DNA of 64,000 nucleotides from Roseateles sp. XES5. Lineage in GTDB: Bacteria; Pseudomonadota; Alphaproteobacteria; Rhizobiales; Rhizobiaceae. The stretch is taken from the NCBI RefSeq assembly GCF_020535545.1, contig NZ_CP084752.1, positions 2,941,501-3,005,500 of the forward strand, in the 5' to 3' direction. Shown piece by piece: positions 32,885 through 42,187 of the stretch. The notes beneath the pieces were generated by a model. It saw only the letters and a program-made list of their open reading frames with translations, was not told where the DNA came from and made no database searches. Both the position numbers and the translations under genes were made by a program. Every line of letters starts with the position of its first letter. Position 1 is the first letter of the stretch.

Positions 32885-33904
32885 TCAGCCGGTCTTCTCC
32901 ATGATCGTCGGGACTTCCACGATGGTGGGGTCCGTCGAACCGGAATCGATGATGTCAAAGACCGCTTCCAGCATTTTCGGCACGTCCTGCCGCACCATCT
33001 CGATATGGTCGCCGAGCATGGCGACGAAGGGGTCCCAGTCGAAGCAGCCGAGATGGGGCATTCGCTCGGCATAGTGGCCGGAGCGGCGAATCCAGCGCAT
33101 CACGCCTTCCAGGGAAATCGTCGAATTGACGAACATGCCGCGCGGCAGATCGCTCGTGCGTTCGGCAAGCTGTCGCATGGCGTTTTCCGCCTTTTCCGGC
33201 GCATAGCCGCAGGTCTGGACCAGCGCCTCGTCCACGGCGATGCCAGCCTGCGCATGGGCGTCGCGAAAGCCGCGCACGCGCGCCATCGTGTTGTGATCGG
33301 TGCCGCGGCCGCCCACGAAGAGGAGAGGCGCCTTCAGGCCAAATTCGCGCTCGCAATTGGCGAGCACGCGGCGTGTCAGTTCCAGCGCGCCGCCGTAACT
33401 GTCGGAAATCACGGAGGGGGCCCTGGAGCCGGGCAGGTCGAGATTGATGGTGCGCACGCCGGCGCCGGCGCAGAGATCGACGATGCGATCGGGGTCGGTC
33501 GCGCCCGTCGCGACGAGGCAGTCGACCTGGTAGGACAGCATGGCGCGCGCCGCTTCCATCTCCAGCGCCGGGTCGCGCATCGTGCAGGTGATGATCGGGA
33601 ACAGGCCGCGTTCGCGCGCGCGCGCCTCGAACTGCTCGACGATCGAACCGAAATAGCGGTTGTCGTATTTCGGCACGATCATGCCGATGATCCTCGAGCG
33701 CTCGCGACGCAGGACGCTCGCCTGCATGTTGAGCGCATAGCCCTGTTCCTCGGCCAGTTTCGTGATCTTCTCGGCAAGCTTGGCGCTGATGCGCCGCTTC
33801 TTCCAGTTGCCGTTGAGAACGGCGCTTACCGCGCTGGCGGAGGTGCCTGCCAGCTCTGCCAGATCATAGATGGTCGTCCTTTTCGGTGGGCTCGTCCGAT
33901 TCAC
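32885..33904 (-). CDS. LacI-family transcriptional regulator
   Basis: 339 aa from a GTG start preceded by GGAGATGAC. The N-terminal lambda-repressor-like HTH is TIYDLAELAGTSASAVSAVLNGNWKKRRISAKLAEKI; the rest is a periplasmic-binding-like sensor (RIIGMIVPKYDNRYFGSIVEQFEARARERGLFPII...). It is divergent from the pentitol transporter operon, and a perfect CACCAAT/ATTGGTG dyad lies 31 bases from its start, overlapping a -35-like hexamer of the rightward promoter. Repression of that operon is inferred. Confidence 0.93.
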   Translation of the reverse strand: MNRTSPPKRTTIYDLAELAGTSASAVSAVLNGNWKKRRISAKLAEKITKLAEEQGYALNMQASVLRRERSRIIGMIVPKYDNRYFGSIVEQFEARARERGLFPIITCTMRDPALEMEAARAMLSYQVDCLVATGATDPDRIVDLCAGAGVRTINLDLPGSRAPSVISDSYGGALELTRRVLANCEREFGLKAPLLFVGGRGTDHNTMARVRGFRDAHAQAGIAVDEALVQTCGYAPEKAENAMRQLAERTSDLPRGMFVNSTISLEGVMRWIRRSGHYAERMPHLGCFDWDPFVAMLGDHIEMVRQDVPKMLEAVFDIIDSGSTDPTIVEVPTIMEKTG

Positions 33905-33930
33905 ATGTCATCTCCATTTCGAAAGCCACC

Positions 33931-33960
33931 TTGACACCAATGGCGATTGGTGACAATTCT
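33931..33960 (+). promoter_or_regulatory. Candidate pentitol operon promoter with LacI operator
   Basis: TTGACA (33931-33936) and CAATTC/AATTCT about 17-18 bases later resemble -35 and -10 elements. CACCAATGGCGATTGGTG (33935-33952), a perfect 7+7 dyad, overlaps the -35 and fills the spacer: ideal placement for LacI-type repression. Confidence 0.6.
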
Positions 33961-34187
33961 TGCTTCATCGATTGAGCAAGCATGCTCCATCGATGAATTT
34001 GCCTGAACAGCAAGGCTGACCCAAGGGAGGAGTCAGACGGAGCATCGACGAACCGGACGTTGCGGCGTGGCTGCAGCGAACGATGATCTGCGCGCTGAAG
34101 GTGCGTGGAGGGGTCGTGCCTGTCGCCCTTGGCGGCTTGAGGTCGCCGGCGAACATGACTGCGAAAATCAACCGTGGAGGAACACCA

Positions 34188-35234
34188 ATGAAGACGCTTA
34201 CCACTTTGCTTGCCTCGACCGGCCTTGCCCTGTCGCTCGCCGGCGCCGCGCTTGCCCAGGAAAACGCGACCGTCGCGTTCCTGATGCCCGACCAGGCCTC
34301 GACCCGCTACGAGCAGCACGACTATCCGGGCTTCAAGGCCGAGATGGAAAAGCTGTGCGCGAGCTGCACGGTCATCTACCAGAATGCCAATGCCGACGTG
34401 GCACTCCAGCAGCAGCAGTTCAACTCGGTCATCGCGCAGGGCGCCAAGGTCATCGTTCTCGACCCGGTCGATTCCGCGGCCGCCGCTGCGCTCGTCGAGA
34501 TCGCCCAGTCGCAGGACGTCAAGGTCATCGCCTATGACCGTCCGATCCCGGACAAGCCGGCCGACTATTACGTCTCCTTCGACAACCAGGGCATCGGCAA
34601 GGCCATTGCCCAGTCGCTGGTCGAACACCTGAAGGCGAAGGGCGTTCCGGATGGCGCGGGCGTGCTTCAGATCAACGGCTCGCCGACCGATGCGGCCGCC
34701 GGCCTGATCCGTGACGGCATCCACGAGGCGCTCAAGGCTTCGCCCTACAAGACGCTCGCCGAATTCGACACGCCGGAATGGGCGCCGCCGAAGGCGCAGG
34801 AATGGGCTGCAGGCCAGATCACCCGCTTCGGCGAGGAGATCAAGGGCATCGTGGCGGCCAATGACGGCACGGGCGGCGGCGCAATCGCGGCTCTCAAGGC
34901 CGCCGGCGTCAAGGAAATGCCGCCGGTGACCGGCAACGACGCGACGATCGCGGCCCTCCAGCTCATCATCTCGGGCGACCAGTACAACACGATCTCCAAG
35001 CCGTCGGAAATCGTGGCCGCGGCCGCGGCGAATGTCGCCGTCGCGCTGCTCAAGGGCGAGACCCCGGAAGCGACCCACAAGCTCTACGAAACGCCTTCGC
35101 AGCTTTTCGTTCCGGCGGTCGTGACGGCGGAGAACATCAAGGCCGAAATCTTCGACAAGGGCATCAACAAGCCGGAAGAGGTCTGCACGGGCGAATATGT
35201 TGAAGGTTGCCGCAAACTCGGCATCATCAACTAA
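34188..35234 (+). CDS. Sugar/polyol ABC transporter substrate-binding protein (RbsB/XylF type)
   Basis: 348-aa periplasmic protein: signal peptide MKTLTTLLASTGLALSLAGAALA, then ATVAFLMPDQASTRYEQHDYPGFKAEMEKLC. AQGAKVIVLDPVDSAAAAALVEIAQSQDVKVIAYDRPI is the CUT2-family sugar-binding hinge, and NDGTGGGAIAAL the distal site. GTGGAGGAACACC precedes the start. The other operon genes (SDR and pentulose kinase) point to a pentitol such as ribitol as ligand. Four Cys residues could form two disulfides. Confidence 0.93.
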   Translation: MKTLTTLLASTGLALSLAGAALAQENATVAFLMPDQASTRYEQHDYPGFKAEMEKLCASCTVIYQNANADVALQQQQFNSVIAQGAKVIVLDPVDSAAAAALVEIAQSQDVKVIAYDRPIPDKPADYYVSFDNQGIGKAIAQSLVEHLKAKGVPDGAGVLQINGSPTDAAAGLIRDGIHEALKASPYKTLAEFDTPEWAPPKAQEWAAGQITRFGEEIKGIVAANDGTGGGAIAALKAAGVKEMPPVTGNDATIAALQLIISGDQYNTISKPSEIVAAAAANVAVALLKGETPEATHKLYETPSQLFVPAVVTAENIKAEIFDKGINKPEEVCTGEYVEGCRKLGIIN

Positions 35235-35245
35235 TTGAGCCCATC

Positions 35246-35277
35246 GTGTCCGGCCGTGGCCTCCCGCGGCCGGACAC
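35246..35277 (+). terminator. Intra-operon stem-loop after pentitol binding-protein gene
   Basis: Perfect 11-bp stem GTGTCCGGCCG / CGGCCGGACAC (35246-35256 and 35267-35277), 11 bases after the stop, with no U-run. It probably stabilises the upstream mRNA end. Confidence 0.65.
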
Positions 35278-35317
35278 TCCGATCCGTCGTAAGGTCTTTC
35301 TGAAGGTTCTAGGGGCC

Positions 35318-36136
35318 ATGACAGCCACGCACAGTCTTCCCGCCAAGGGGCAATCGGTCATACGTCTCAGCGGCGTATCCAAGAATTTCGGGGCCGTATC
35401 CGCGCTGACGGATATCGAGCTCGACGTGAAGGCGGGCGAAGTCGTCGCGCTGGTCGGCGACAACGGCGCCGGCAAGTCGACGCTGGTCAAGGTGCTCGCC
35501 GGCGTACACCAGCCCTCGTCCGGCACGATCGAGTTCTGCGGCCAGCAGGTCTCGCTCGACACGCCCGCCAAGGCGCTGGACATGGGTATCGCCACCGTCT
35601 TCCAGGATCTCGCGCTCTGCGAAAACCTCGACGTCGTCGCCAACCTGTTCCTCGGCCATGAAATCTCGCCCTGGGCGCTCGATGAAGTGGCGATGGAAGT
35701 GCGCGCCTGGACGCTGCTGCGCGAGCTTGCCGCGCGCATTCCCTCCGTCCGCGAACCCATCGCCTCGCTTTCCGGCGGCCAGCGCCAGACGGTGGCCATC
35801 GCCCGCTCGCTGCTGCTCAATCCCAAGCTCATCATGCTGGACGAGCCGACCGCCGCCCTCGGCGTGGCGCAGACGGCGGAGGTGCTGAACCTCATCGAGC
35901 GCGTGCGCGACCGGGGCCTCGGCGTCATCATCATCAGCCACAACATGGAGGATGTGCGCGCCGTGGCGGACCGGATCGTCGTGCTGCGCCTCGGCAAGAA
36001 CAACGGCGTCTTCACGCCCGAATCTTCCAACCAGGACCTCATTTCCGCCATTACCGGCGCCACGGACAATTCCGTCTCGCGCCGCGCCGACCGCAAGGCC
36101 GGTGAAGCCCAGGACCATCAAGGGGGAGCAGCATGA
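35318..36136 (+). CDS. Sugar ABC transporter ATPase (single-domain, CUT2 type)
   Basis: 272-aa ATPase: Walker A VGDNGAGKSTLVKVL, Q-loop VFQDLALCENLDVVANLFLG, signature SLSGGQRQTVAIARSLL, Walker B LIMLDEPTAALGVAQ, H-loop ISHNM. CUT2 ATPases such as RbsA/XylG are usually about 500 aa with two nucleotide domains; this one has a single domain, as in the FrcA-type systems of rhizobia, and must dimerise. Its stop overlaps the permease ATG (ATGA). Confidence 0.92.
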   Translation: MTATHSLPAKGQSVIRLSGVSKNFGAVSALTDIELDVKAGEVVALVGDNGAGKSTLVKVLAGVHQPSSGTIEFCGQQVSLDTPAKALDMGIATVFQDLALCENLDVVANLFLGHEISPWALDEVAMEVRAWTLLRELAARIPSVREPIASLSGGQRQTVAIARSLLLNPKLIMLDEPTAALGVAQTAEVLNLIERVRDRGLGVIIISHNMEDVRAVADRIVVLRLGKNNGVFTPESSNQDLISAITGATDNSVSRRADRKAGEAQDHQGGAA

Positions 36137-37377
36137 GCCAGAATCCGTCCCAACCCATGCTGGACCGCAGTGACGAGCGTGTGCGCCATGACGACAGCCT
36201 CGCCGCCATGGCCAAAGGGTTCATCGATCGCGTGCGCTCCGGCGATCTCGGCATGCTGCCCGTCGCCGTCGGCCTCGTCGTCATCTCCATCGTGTTTTCC
36301 GCGCTGAACCCGATCTTCCTTGCGCCGAACAACCTCGTGAACCTGCTGTTCGACTGCGCCACCGTCGGCGTCATCTCGCTCGGCATCGTCTGCGTGCTGG
36401 TGCTTGGCGAAATCGACCTGTCGGTCGGCTCGATGAGCGGTCTCGCCTCGGCCATGGTCGGCGTGCTCTGGGTCAACCAGGGCTGGCCTATCGTCGGCGC
36501 CATCCTCGCGGCCCTCGTCGTCGGTGCGGGCGTCGGCCTGCTCTATGCGACGCTCTATAACCGCCTCGGCATGCCGAGCTTCGTCGCCACGCTCGCCGGC
36601 CTGCTCGCGCTGCTCGGCCTGCAGCTTTACATTCTCGGCCCGACCGGCTCGATCAATCTGCCCTACGCTTCCTCGCTGGTGCGCTTCGGCCAGATCCTGA
36701 TCATGCCGGACTGGTTGTCCTATGCGCTCGCTCTCGTGCCCGGCCTCGTCATGATCGGCCGCGGCCTTCGCACCCGCAGCCAGCGTCTCGCCGTCAACCT
36801 GTCCGCCCAGCCGATGCGCGCGCTGATCCTCAAGGCCGTCCTGCTCACGGCCGCGCTGGAGGCTGCCGTCTTCTATCTCAATCTCGGCCGCGGCCTTCCA
36901 TGGATGTTCGCCCTCTTCGTGGGGCTCGCCGTCATCCTCAACTATGCGCTGACCCGCACGAAATGGGGCCGCTCGATGTTCGCCGTCGGCGGCAACAAGG
37001 AAGCCGCACGCCGTTCGGGCATCAATGTACGCCGCATCTACATGAGCGCCTTCATGCTCTGCTCGACGCTCGCGGCGCTCGGTGGCATCCTCTCGGCCTC
37101 GCGCCTTGCCTCCTCCAGCCAGCAGGCCGGTACGGGCGACGTGAACCTCAATGCAATCGCCGCAGCGGTGATCGGCGGCACGAGCCTCTTCGGCGGACGC
37201 GGCAGCGCCTATTCGGCCCTGCTCGGCATCATCGTCATCCAGGCGATCTCGAACGGTCTGACGCTGCTCAACCTGTCGTCCTCGCTGCGCTACATGATCA
37301 CGGGCGGGGTCCTCGCCATCGCCGTCATCGTCGATTCGCTCGCCCGTCGCTCCCGCGTCAGCCACGGCCGCGCCTAA
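36133..37377 (+). CDS. Sugar ABC transporter permease (RbsC/XylH type)
   Basis: 414-aa inner-membrane protein with about ten spans; VLVLGEIDLSVGSMSGLASAMVGVL and AAVIGGTSLFGGRGSAYSALLGIIVIQAISNGLTLL are characteristic of CUT2 permeases. The size and the central insertion (ALVPGLVMIGRGLRTRSQRLAVN) match the XylH-like long subgroup. Translation is coupled to the ATPase by an ATGA overlap. It forms the homodimeric channel for the pentitol importer. Confidence 0.93.
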   Translation: MSQNPSQPMLDRSDERVRHDDSLAAMAKGFIDRVRSGDLGMLPVAVGLVVISIVFSALNPIFLAPNNLVNLLFDCATVGVISLGIVCVLVLGEIDLSVGSMSGLASAMVGVLWVNQGWPIVGAILAALVVGAGVGLLYATLYNRLGMPSFVATLAGLLALLGLQLYILGPTGSINLPYASSLVRFGQILIMPDWLSYALALVPGLVMIGRGLRTRSQRLAVNLSAQPMRALILKAVLLTAALEAAVFYLNLGRGLPWMFALFVGLAVILNYALTRTKWGRSMFAVGGNKEAARRSGINVRRIYMSAFMLCSTLAALGGILSASRLASSSQQAGTGDVNLNAIAAAVIGGTSLFGGRGSAYSALLGIIVIQAISNGLTLLNLSSSLRYMITGGVLAIAVIVDSLARRSRVSHGRA

Positions 37378-37403
37378 CGAAATCTGGAATGGAGTTTTAG
37401 ACC

Positions 37404-38132
37404 ATGGCTGACCTCATGAAGGGCAAGATCGCCGCCATCACGGGTGCCGCCTCCGGCATCGGCCTCGAATGCGCCAGGACGCTCATTGCCGAAGGCGCGA
37501 AGGTGGTGCTCGTCGACCGGGCGAAGGACAAGCTGGAGCATCTGTGCGGGGAGCTCGGACCGAACGCCTTGCCGCTCGTCGTCGACCTGCTGACGCCGTC
37601 CGACGTTTCCGGCATGCTGCCGCGTATCCTTGAGATTGCCGGCGGGCTCGACGTCTTCCACGCCAATGCCGGCGCCTATATCGGCGGCCCGGTGGCCGAG
37701 GGCGACCCCGATGCCTGGGACCGCATGCTGAACCTCAACATCAACGCGGCCTTCCGCTCGGTTCATGCGGTTCTGCCCTACATGATCGAGAAGAAGACGG
37801 GCGATATCCTCTTCACCTCGTCGATTGCCGGTGTCGTGCCCGTCATCTGGGAGCCGATCTACACGGCGTCCAAGTTTGCCGTGCAGGCCTTCGTGCATTC
37901 CACGCGTCGCCAGGTGGCGCAGCATGGCGTGCGTGTCGGCGCGGTTCTTCCGGGCCCGGTCGTCACGGCGCTGCTCGACGACTGGCCGAAGGAGAAGATG
38001 GACGAGGCGCTCGCCAATGGCAGCCTGATGCAGCCGAAGGAAGTCGCCGATGCCGTGCTCTTCATGCTGACACGGCCGCGCAACGTGACGATCCGCGACC
38101 TCGTCATCCTGCCAAACAGCGTCGATCTCTGA
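37404..38132 (+). CDS. SDR-family dehydrogenase, probable pentitol (ribitol) 2-dehydrogenase
   Basis: 242-aa short-chain dehydrogenase: NAD-binding TGAASGIG (13-20), HANAG (87-91), Ser139/Ser140, and catalytic Tyr153 and Lys157 (YTASK). It lies 26 bases after the permease and 63 before an FGGY pentulose kinase. A dehydrogenase followed by a ribulokinase-type kinase is the standard ribitol route (ribitol to D-ribulose to D-ribulose 5-phosphate); rhizobial ribitol dehydrogenases are SDRs of this length. Another pentitol such as arabitol or xylitol cannot be excluded. Confidence 0.88.
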   Translation: MADLMKGKIAAITGAASGIGLECARTLIAEGAKVVLVDRAKDKLEHLCGELGPNALPLVVDLLTPSDVSGMLPRILEIAGGLDVFHANAGAYIGGPVAEGDPDAWDRMLNLNINAAFRSVHAVLPYMIEKKTGDILFTSSIAGVVPVIWEPIYTASKFAVQAFVHSTRRQVAQHGVRVGAVLPGPVVTALLDDWPKEKMDEALANGSLMQPKEVADAVLFMLTRPRNVTIRDLVILPNSVDL

Positions 38133-38195
38133 AAGCGCGGCAAGCGGCGCGATGCCGCTTGCCCCTAATGTTCCTGATTTGCAGGCGGTAGACCC

Positions 38196-39827
38196 ATGAA
38201 CACTCCATCCTCCGCACGCCCCGCGGGCGGCGACCGCTACCTCGTCGGCGTCGATGTCGGCACGGGCAGCGCCAGAGCCGGCCTCTTCGATCTGTCCGGC
38301 CGCATGCTGGCCTCCGGAAAGCGCGACATTTCGCTGTTTCGCGAGCCGGGCGCCATGGTCGAGCAGTCGAGCACGGAAATCTGGGCTGCCGTCTGCGCTT
38401 CGGTGCGCGAGGCTGTCGAGAAGGCGGGTGTCGCACCGGAAACGATCGCCGGCATCGGCTTCGATGCGACCTGCTCGCTGGTGGTGCTGGGGGAAGGGGG
38501 CATGCCGCTGCCCGTCGGCCCCTCGGAAGATCCGCAGCGTGATATCATCGTCTGGATGGATCACCGCGCGGTGGAGCAGGTCGAGCGCATCAATGCCGGC
38601 AAATACGATGTGCTGCGCTATGTTGGCGGCATCATCTCGCCGGAAATGGAGACGCCGAAGCTGCTTTGGCTCAAGGAGAACCGCCCGCAGGTCTTCGATG
38701 CTGCCTGGCAATTCTTCGATCTCGCCGATTTCCTCACTTGGCGTGCGACGGGCGATCTTGCCCGCTCGACCTGCACGGTCACCTGCAAATGGACCTATCT
38801 CGCCCATGAAAAACGCTGGGATCCGAGCTATTTCCGGGGCATTGGCCTCGGCGTCCTCGCCGACGAGGATTTCGCCCGCATCGGCCAGCGGGTCGTCGAG
38901 CCCGGCACGCCTGTCGGCACCGGCCTGACGGCGCGGGCGGCCGGCGAACTCGGTCTTGCCGTCGGAACGCCTGTGGCAGCCGGCATGATCGACGCCCATG
39001 CGGGCGGCATCGGCACGGTCGGTGTCGACGGCCCGCCGGAAAACAATCTCGGCTATGTCTTCGGCACGTCGTCCTGCACCATGACCTCGACCCACGAACC
39101 GGTCTTCGTGTCGGGAGTCTGGGGACCGTATTTCTCCGCCATGGTGCCGGGTATGTGGCTCAACGAAGGCGGTCAGTCGGCGGCAGGCGCCGCCATCGAG
39201 CAGCTTCTCTCCTTCCATCCGGCGGTGAGCGAGGCCACGGCGCTTGCAAAATCGCGCGGCCTCTCCCTGCCGGTGTTGCTGGCGGAGCTGGCCGCGGAGA
39301 AGGCGGATGCGCTTTCCGACGTGGCAAGGCTTGCCGATGGCCTGCATGTCGTTCCGGAATTCCTCGGCAACCGCGCGCCCTTCGCCGACCCGCACGCCCG
39401 TGCGGTCATCGTCGGCCTCGGCATGGAGCGCGATATCGACAATCTCGTCGCCCTCTATATCGCCGGCCTTTGCGGCATCGGCTACGGCCTGCGGCAGATC
39501 ATCGATGCGCAGGCGGCGGCCGGCGCACCGATCGACCGGATCGTCATCAGTGGCGGCGCCGGGCAACTCGACCTCGTGCGCCAGCTTCTGGCCGATGCGA
39601 CTGGCAAGCCGCTGCTCGCGACGCGGGCAGAAGAACCGGTGCTGCTGGGGGCCGCCATTCTCGGCAGCGTCGCCGGCGGTGCGTTCGCGGATGTGCGGTC
39701 GGCCATGTCGGCCCTATCGGCAACCGACCGCAGCTATCAACCCGCCGAGGGCAAAACCGCGGATGTGCATGCAGGACGCTACGCTGCCTTCCAGCGCCTG
39801 CAATCGCTCGCCCGCGAAATCCGCTAG
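38196..39827 (+). CDS. FGGY-family pentulose kinase (probable D-ribulokinase)
   Basis: 543 aa, the length typical of the ribulokinase-like FGGY subgroup. N-terminal ATPase-fold phosphate loop LVGVDVGTGSARAGLFDLSG; VWMDHRAVEQ and the FGGY N-signature region; C-terminal GMIDAHAGGIGTVG and IVISGGAGQLDLVRQLLADATGKPL, which hold the catalytic Asp (D in MIDAHAGG) and the adenosine site. It phosphorylates the keto-pentose formed by the adjacent SDR, feeding the pentose phosphate pathway. It is the last gene of the LacI-controlled operon. Confidence 0.92.
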   Translation: MNTPSSARPAGGDRYLVGVDVGTGSARAGLFDLSGRMLASGKRDISLFREPGAMVEQSSTEIWAAVCASVREAVEKAGVAPETIAGIGFDATCSLVVLGEGGMPLPVGPSEDPQRDIIVWMDHRAVEQVERINAGKYDVLRYVGGIISPEMETPKLLWLKENRPQVFDAAWQFFDLADFLTWRATGDLARSTCTVTCKWTYLAHEKRWDPSYFRGIGLGVLADEDFARIGQRVVEPGTPVGTGLTARAAGELGLAVGTPVAAGMIDAHAGGIGTVGVDGPPENNLGYVFGTSSCTMTSTHEPVFVSGVWGPYFSAMVPGMWLNEGGQSAAGAAIEQLLSFHPAVSEATALAKSRGLSLPVLLAELAAEKADALSDVARLADGLHVVPEFLGNRAPFADPHARAVIVGLGMERDIDNLVALYIAGLCGIGYGLRQIIDAQAAAGAPIDRIVISGGAGQLDLVRQLLADATGKPLLATRAEEPVLLGAAILGSVAGGAFADVRSAMSALSATDRSYQPAEGKTADVHAGRYAAFQRLQSLAREIR

Positions 39828-40139
39828 GCAGGCGACACAATTGCGCGACTGCGCAGCGGCCTTAGAGCATGTCAGGTTCAGATTGAACCAGACATGCTCT
39901 AAATTCTTTTGTTTTCGTTTGTCTTTTCGGGAAAACCGGTTCCCACTTTTCCCTGACAAACTCTAGCTCCCGTCTCGATGCATGACGGCAGCCTGCTTCG
40001 GCGTGTTTTCGGGCGGTTTTCTGGTCATGGATCGAGAATATCTCTGATCGCCGGGACCTCTTGTCTGCGCGAAGCGGCCCATTCGCATCGAATGAGCCGC
40101 TCAGTCTCTCGTTGTCCGGTCGGGGTCAACCCGCCTCGT
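39828..40139. other. Intergenic between convergent operons, carrying a RIME-like repeat
   Basis: 312 bases between the kinase and the convergent SIS gene. The repeat at 39863-39966 fills the first third; nothing is recognised in the remainder (39967-40139). Confidence 0.6.
39863..39966 (+). repeat. RIME-like intergenic mosaic repeat, copy 1
   Basis: About 104 bases made of a 5' palindrome (AGAGCATGTC..GACATGCTCT around a GGTTCAGATTGAACC core), an AT-rich AATTCTTTTGTTTTCGTTTGTC link, and a 3' GGGAAAACCGGTTCCCACTTTTCCC palindromic part. An inverted, slightly diverged copy lies at 54847-54952. The layout of two palindromes joined in about 105 bp matches the rhizobial RIME class from memory. Confidence 0.8.
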
Positions 40140-41198
40140 CTATTCGATGATGGTGATCTTCGAGCCGTTGAGGAATTTCGCCGGTTCGAAGCCGCGGGCG
40201 AGCGCCATAGGCACCATCAGGAGCTGGATGGGCAGAATTTCCAGAACGGGAAGAAGGCCTTCCGCGACCGCAGGCAGGAAGAGCACTCGATCGTTCCCGG
40301 CAAGCGCGCCCGCTGTGCTTTCTGGCGCGACGACAAGGCAACGGCCGCCGAGGCGTGCGATGTCGGCGACGGTCTTCAGATTGAGATCGAGCGTTGCGCC
40401 GGGGCCTCCCAGGAAGAGCATGCTATGAAACTCGGCACGCACCAGCTCCAGCGGTCCGTGGCGGAACTGGCCACCGGAGAGGGCCTGTGTCGGCGCCTTG
40501 GCGGCTTCCGCCGTCACGAGCGCGGCCATCAGGGCGCTGGCGTAGCTTGCGCCGCGGCCGATGAAGGTGAGGGGCTGTTCGTGGCCAAGGAAGGCAAGCG
40601 TTTCGTCCAGCTTTGCGGGCAATGCGGTGAGAACGGTGTCTACGGCGTTCGCGAGCGTGGCGATTTCTTCGGCCAGCGTGTCGCCCTTGCCGACTAGGAG
40701 GCGTTCCAGGATGTAGAGTGCTGCAAGTCCTGCGGTATAGGTCTTGGTCGAAACGGTCTGTTCGGGGCCAGCTTCTGTCGCCAGCGCGAGCGACGCCCAG
40801 CGCGCCAGCGTATTGTCGCGGGTATTGGTGATTGCCACCTTGATGGTGACGCCGGCATCCAGCTCCGTCATGCGGCAAAGCTCAACGCTCTCGCCCGACT
40901 GTGAGATGGCGATGACCATGGCGCCGGGGCGCAACAGCGCCGGTGCCTGCTGGATCAGCTCCGACGTATCCCAAAGCGATACCGGAACCGGTAGTGCCTG
41001 GCTGAGCCGCTGCCATGTGCCGTAGGCGGAAAACAACGAGCCGCCCATTCCGGTCAGGATGACGTGCCGCACATCTCCCGTGTCGATCGCGGCACGGATT
41101 GCGCGTGCTTCAGCGATAAGGGTCGGCGTGATGAGGCGGTCGAGCTTGCGGATGGCCGCTGGCTGTTCGGCGATTTCGTCGAGATAGGACTGAGACAC
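40140..41198 (-). CDS. SIS-domain sugar isomerase/deaminase (GlmS-C/AgaS/FrlB-like)
   Basis: 352 aa from GTG 41198 (TGGAG spaced 6 bases before); the longer frame overlaps the ROK gene. Two SIS domains: VRHVILTGMGGSLFSAYGTWQRLSQ with the VIAISQSGESVELCR phosphosugar loop, and PLTFIGRGASYASALMAALVTAEAAKAPTQALSGGQFRHGPLELV, where GGQFRHGP is the GlmS/AgaS-type active-site segment. Enzymes of this form deaminate or isomerise amino-sugar 6-phosphates or cleave sugar-amine 6-phosphates (FrlB). Gene order GntR-ROK-SIS implies action on the kinase product. Confidence 0.9.
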   Translation of the reverse strand: MSQSYLDEIAEQPAAIRKLDRLITPTLIAEARAIRAAIDTGDVRHVILTGMGGSLFSAYGTWQRLSQALPVPVSLWDTSELIQQAPALLRPGAMVIAISQSGESVELCRMTELDAGVTIKVAITNTRDNTLARWASLALATEAGPEQTVSTKTYTAGLAALYILERLLVGKGDTLAEEIATLANAVDTVLTALPAKLDETLAFLGHEQPLTFIGRGASYASALMAALVTAEAAKAPTQALSGGQFRHGPLELVRAEFHSMLFLGGPGATLDLNLKTVADIARLGGRCLVVAPESTAGALAGNDRVLFLPAVAEGLLPVLEILPIQLLMVPMALARGFEPAKFLNGSKITIIE

Positions 41199-41208
41199 GG
41201 AAACTCCA

Positions 41209-42177
41209 TCAGGGCTTGGGGGTGAGAAAGATTTGCGCGGCAGCACCGATGATGCCCGCATCGTTGCCGAGAGAGGCGAGCGAGAAGCGGACGGGTGCGA
41301 GATACATTTCGAGGCCGCAGAGCCTTGCTTCCCGTTCGAGCGGCTCGAGCAACAGGTCGCCGGCAGCGCTCAATCCGCCACCAAGCAGGATGACATCCGG
41401 GGCAAAAATCTGCGCCCAGGTCGCGGCACCACGACCGAGCCAGCGTCCGACATCGGCAAGCATCGTCCTTGCGGCCACGTCGCCTTCGAGGGCTGTCACG
41501 ATGACGTCAGAGGCGTCGGCCTCTCGTCCAAGGTCACGCGCCCTTTTAGCCATCGGGCTTTGTGGCACCTCGGCACAGTAGCGCCGCGCGATGCCGTTCA
41601 GAGCATCCCCCGAGGCAAGCGATTCCAGGCAGCCGACGCATCCCTGGCGGCAGGGGCGGCCGTCGCTGCCGTGGATAATGAGCTGCCCGGCATTCCCGAG
41701 GCCCCCGCCCGAGGTGAGGAAGGGTTTTCCGTCGACGGTAAGCGCAACGCCGATCCCTGTTCCTGCCGCGATCAGCAGAAGGCGGCGCGCCTCTCGATCC
41801 TTGCCGAACATTGCCTCCGCAAGGCCGGCGGCGGTCCCGTCGTTTTCCATCCGAGCGGGGAGGGAAAACAATCTGCCGATGCGCTCGGCGAGCGGGAAGT
41901 CGTCGAGGGCAGGGATGTTTCCAAGGTCGCCGGAAAGATTGTCCGGATGGATACGCCCAGGAAAGCCGATGCCGATGCCCAGCGTTTTCGCCTGGGGATG
42001 CACAGCCATGACGTCGCGGATCGCCTCGGCATAGCGGGCGACGATCGTCTCGGCGCCGTCGGTGTCGCTGACGACCACGCGCCGGCGTTCGACGATCTCG
42101 CCTTGACCGGTAACGAGCCCGATCTTCGTGCTGCCACCGCCAATATCGATGCCGATTGCGAAATCCTGTTGCGACAC
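41209..42177 (-). CDS. ROK-family sugar kinase
   Basis: 322 aa from GTG 42177, which follows CTAGGAGACGCTTC. N-terminal phosphate loop AIGIDIGGGSTKIGLV, sugar-contact blocks GIGIGFPGRIHPDNLSGDLGNIPALDDFPL and ARMENDGTAAGLAEA, then TGIGVALTVDGKPF. Zinc-binding ROK signature GQLIIHGSDGRPCRQGCVGCLESLASG, with the Cys-x-x-x-Cys-x-x-Cys cluster complete. ROK kinases phosphorylate hexoses or amino sugars (GlcNAc, glucosamine, mannose). It is followed by the SIS gene after 10 bases, so the two act in sequence. Confidence 0.92.
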   Translation of the reverse strand: MSQQDFAIGIDIGGGSTKIGLVTGQGEIVERRRVVVSDTDGAETIVARYAEAIRDVMAVHPQAKTLGIGIGFPGRIHPDNLSGDLGNIPALDDFPLAERIGRLFSLPARMENDGTAAGLAEAMFGKDREARRLLLIAAGTGIGVALTVDGKPFLTSGGGLGNAGQLIIHGSDGRPCRQGCVGCLESLASGDALNGIARRYCAEVPQSPMAKRARDLGREADASDVIVTALEGDVAARTMLADVGRWLGRGAATWAQIFAPDVILLGGGLSAAGDLLLEPLEREARLCGLEMYLAPVRFSLASLGNDAGIIGAAAQIFLTPKP

Positions 42178-42187
42178 GAAGCGTCTC

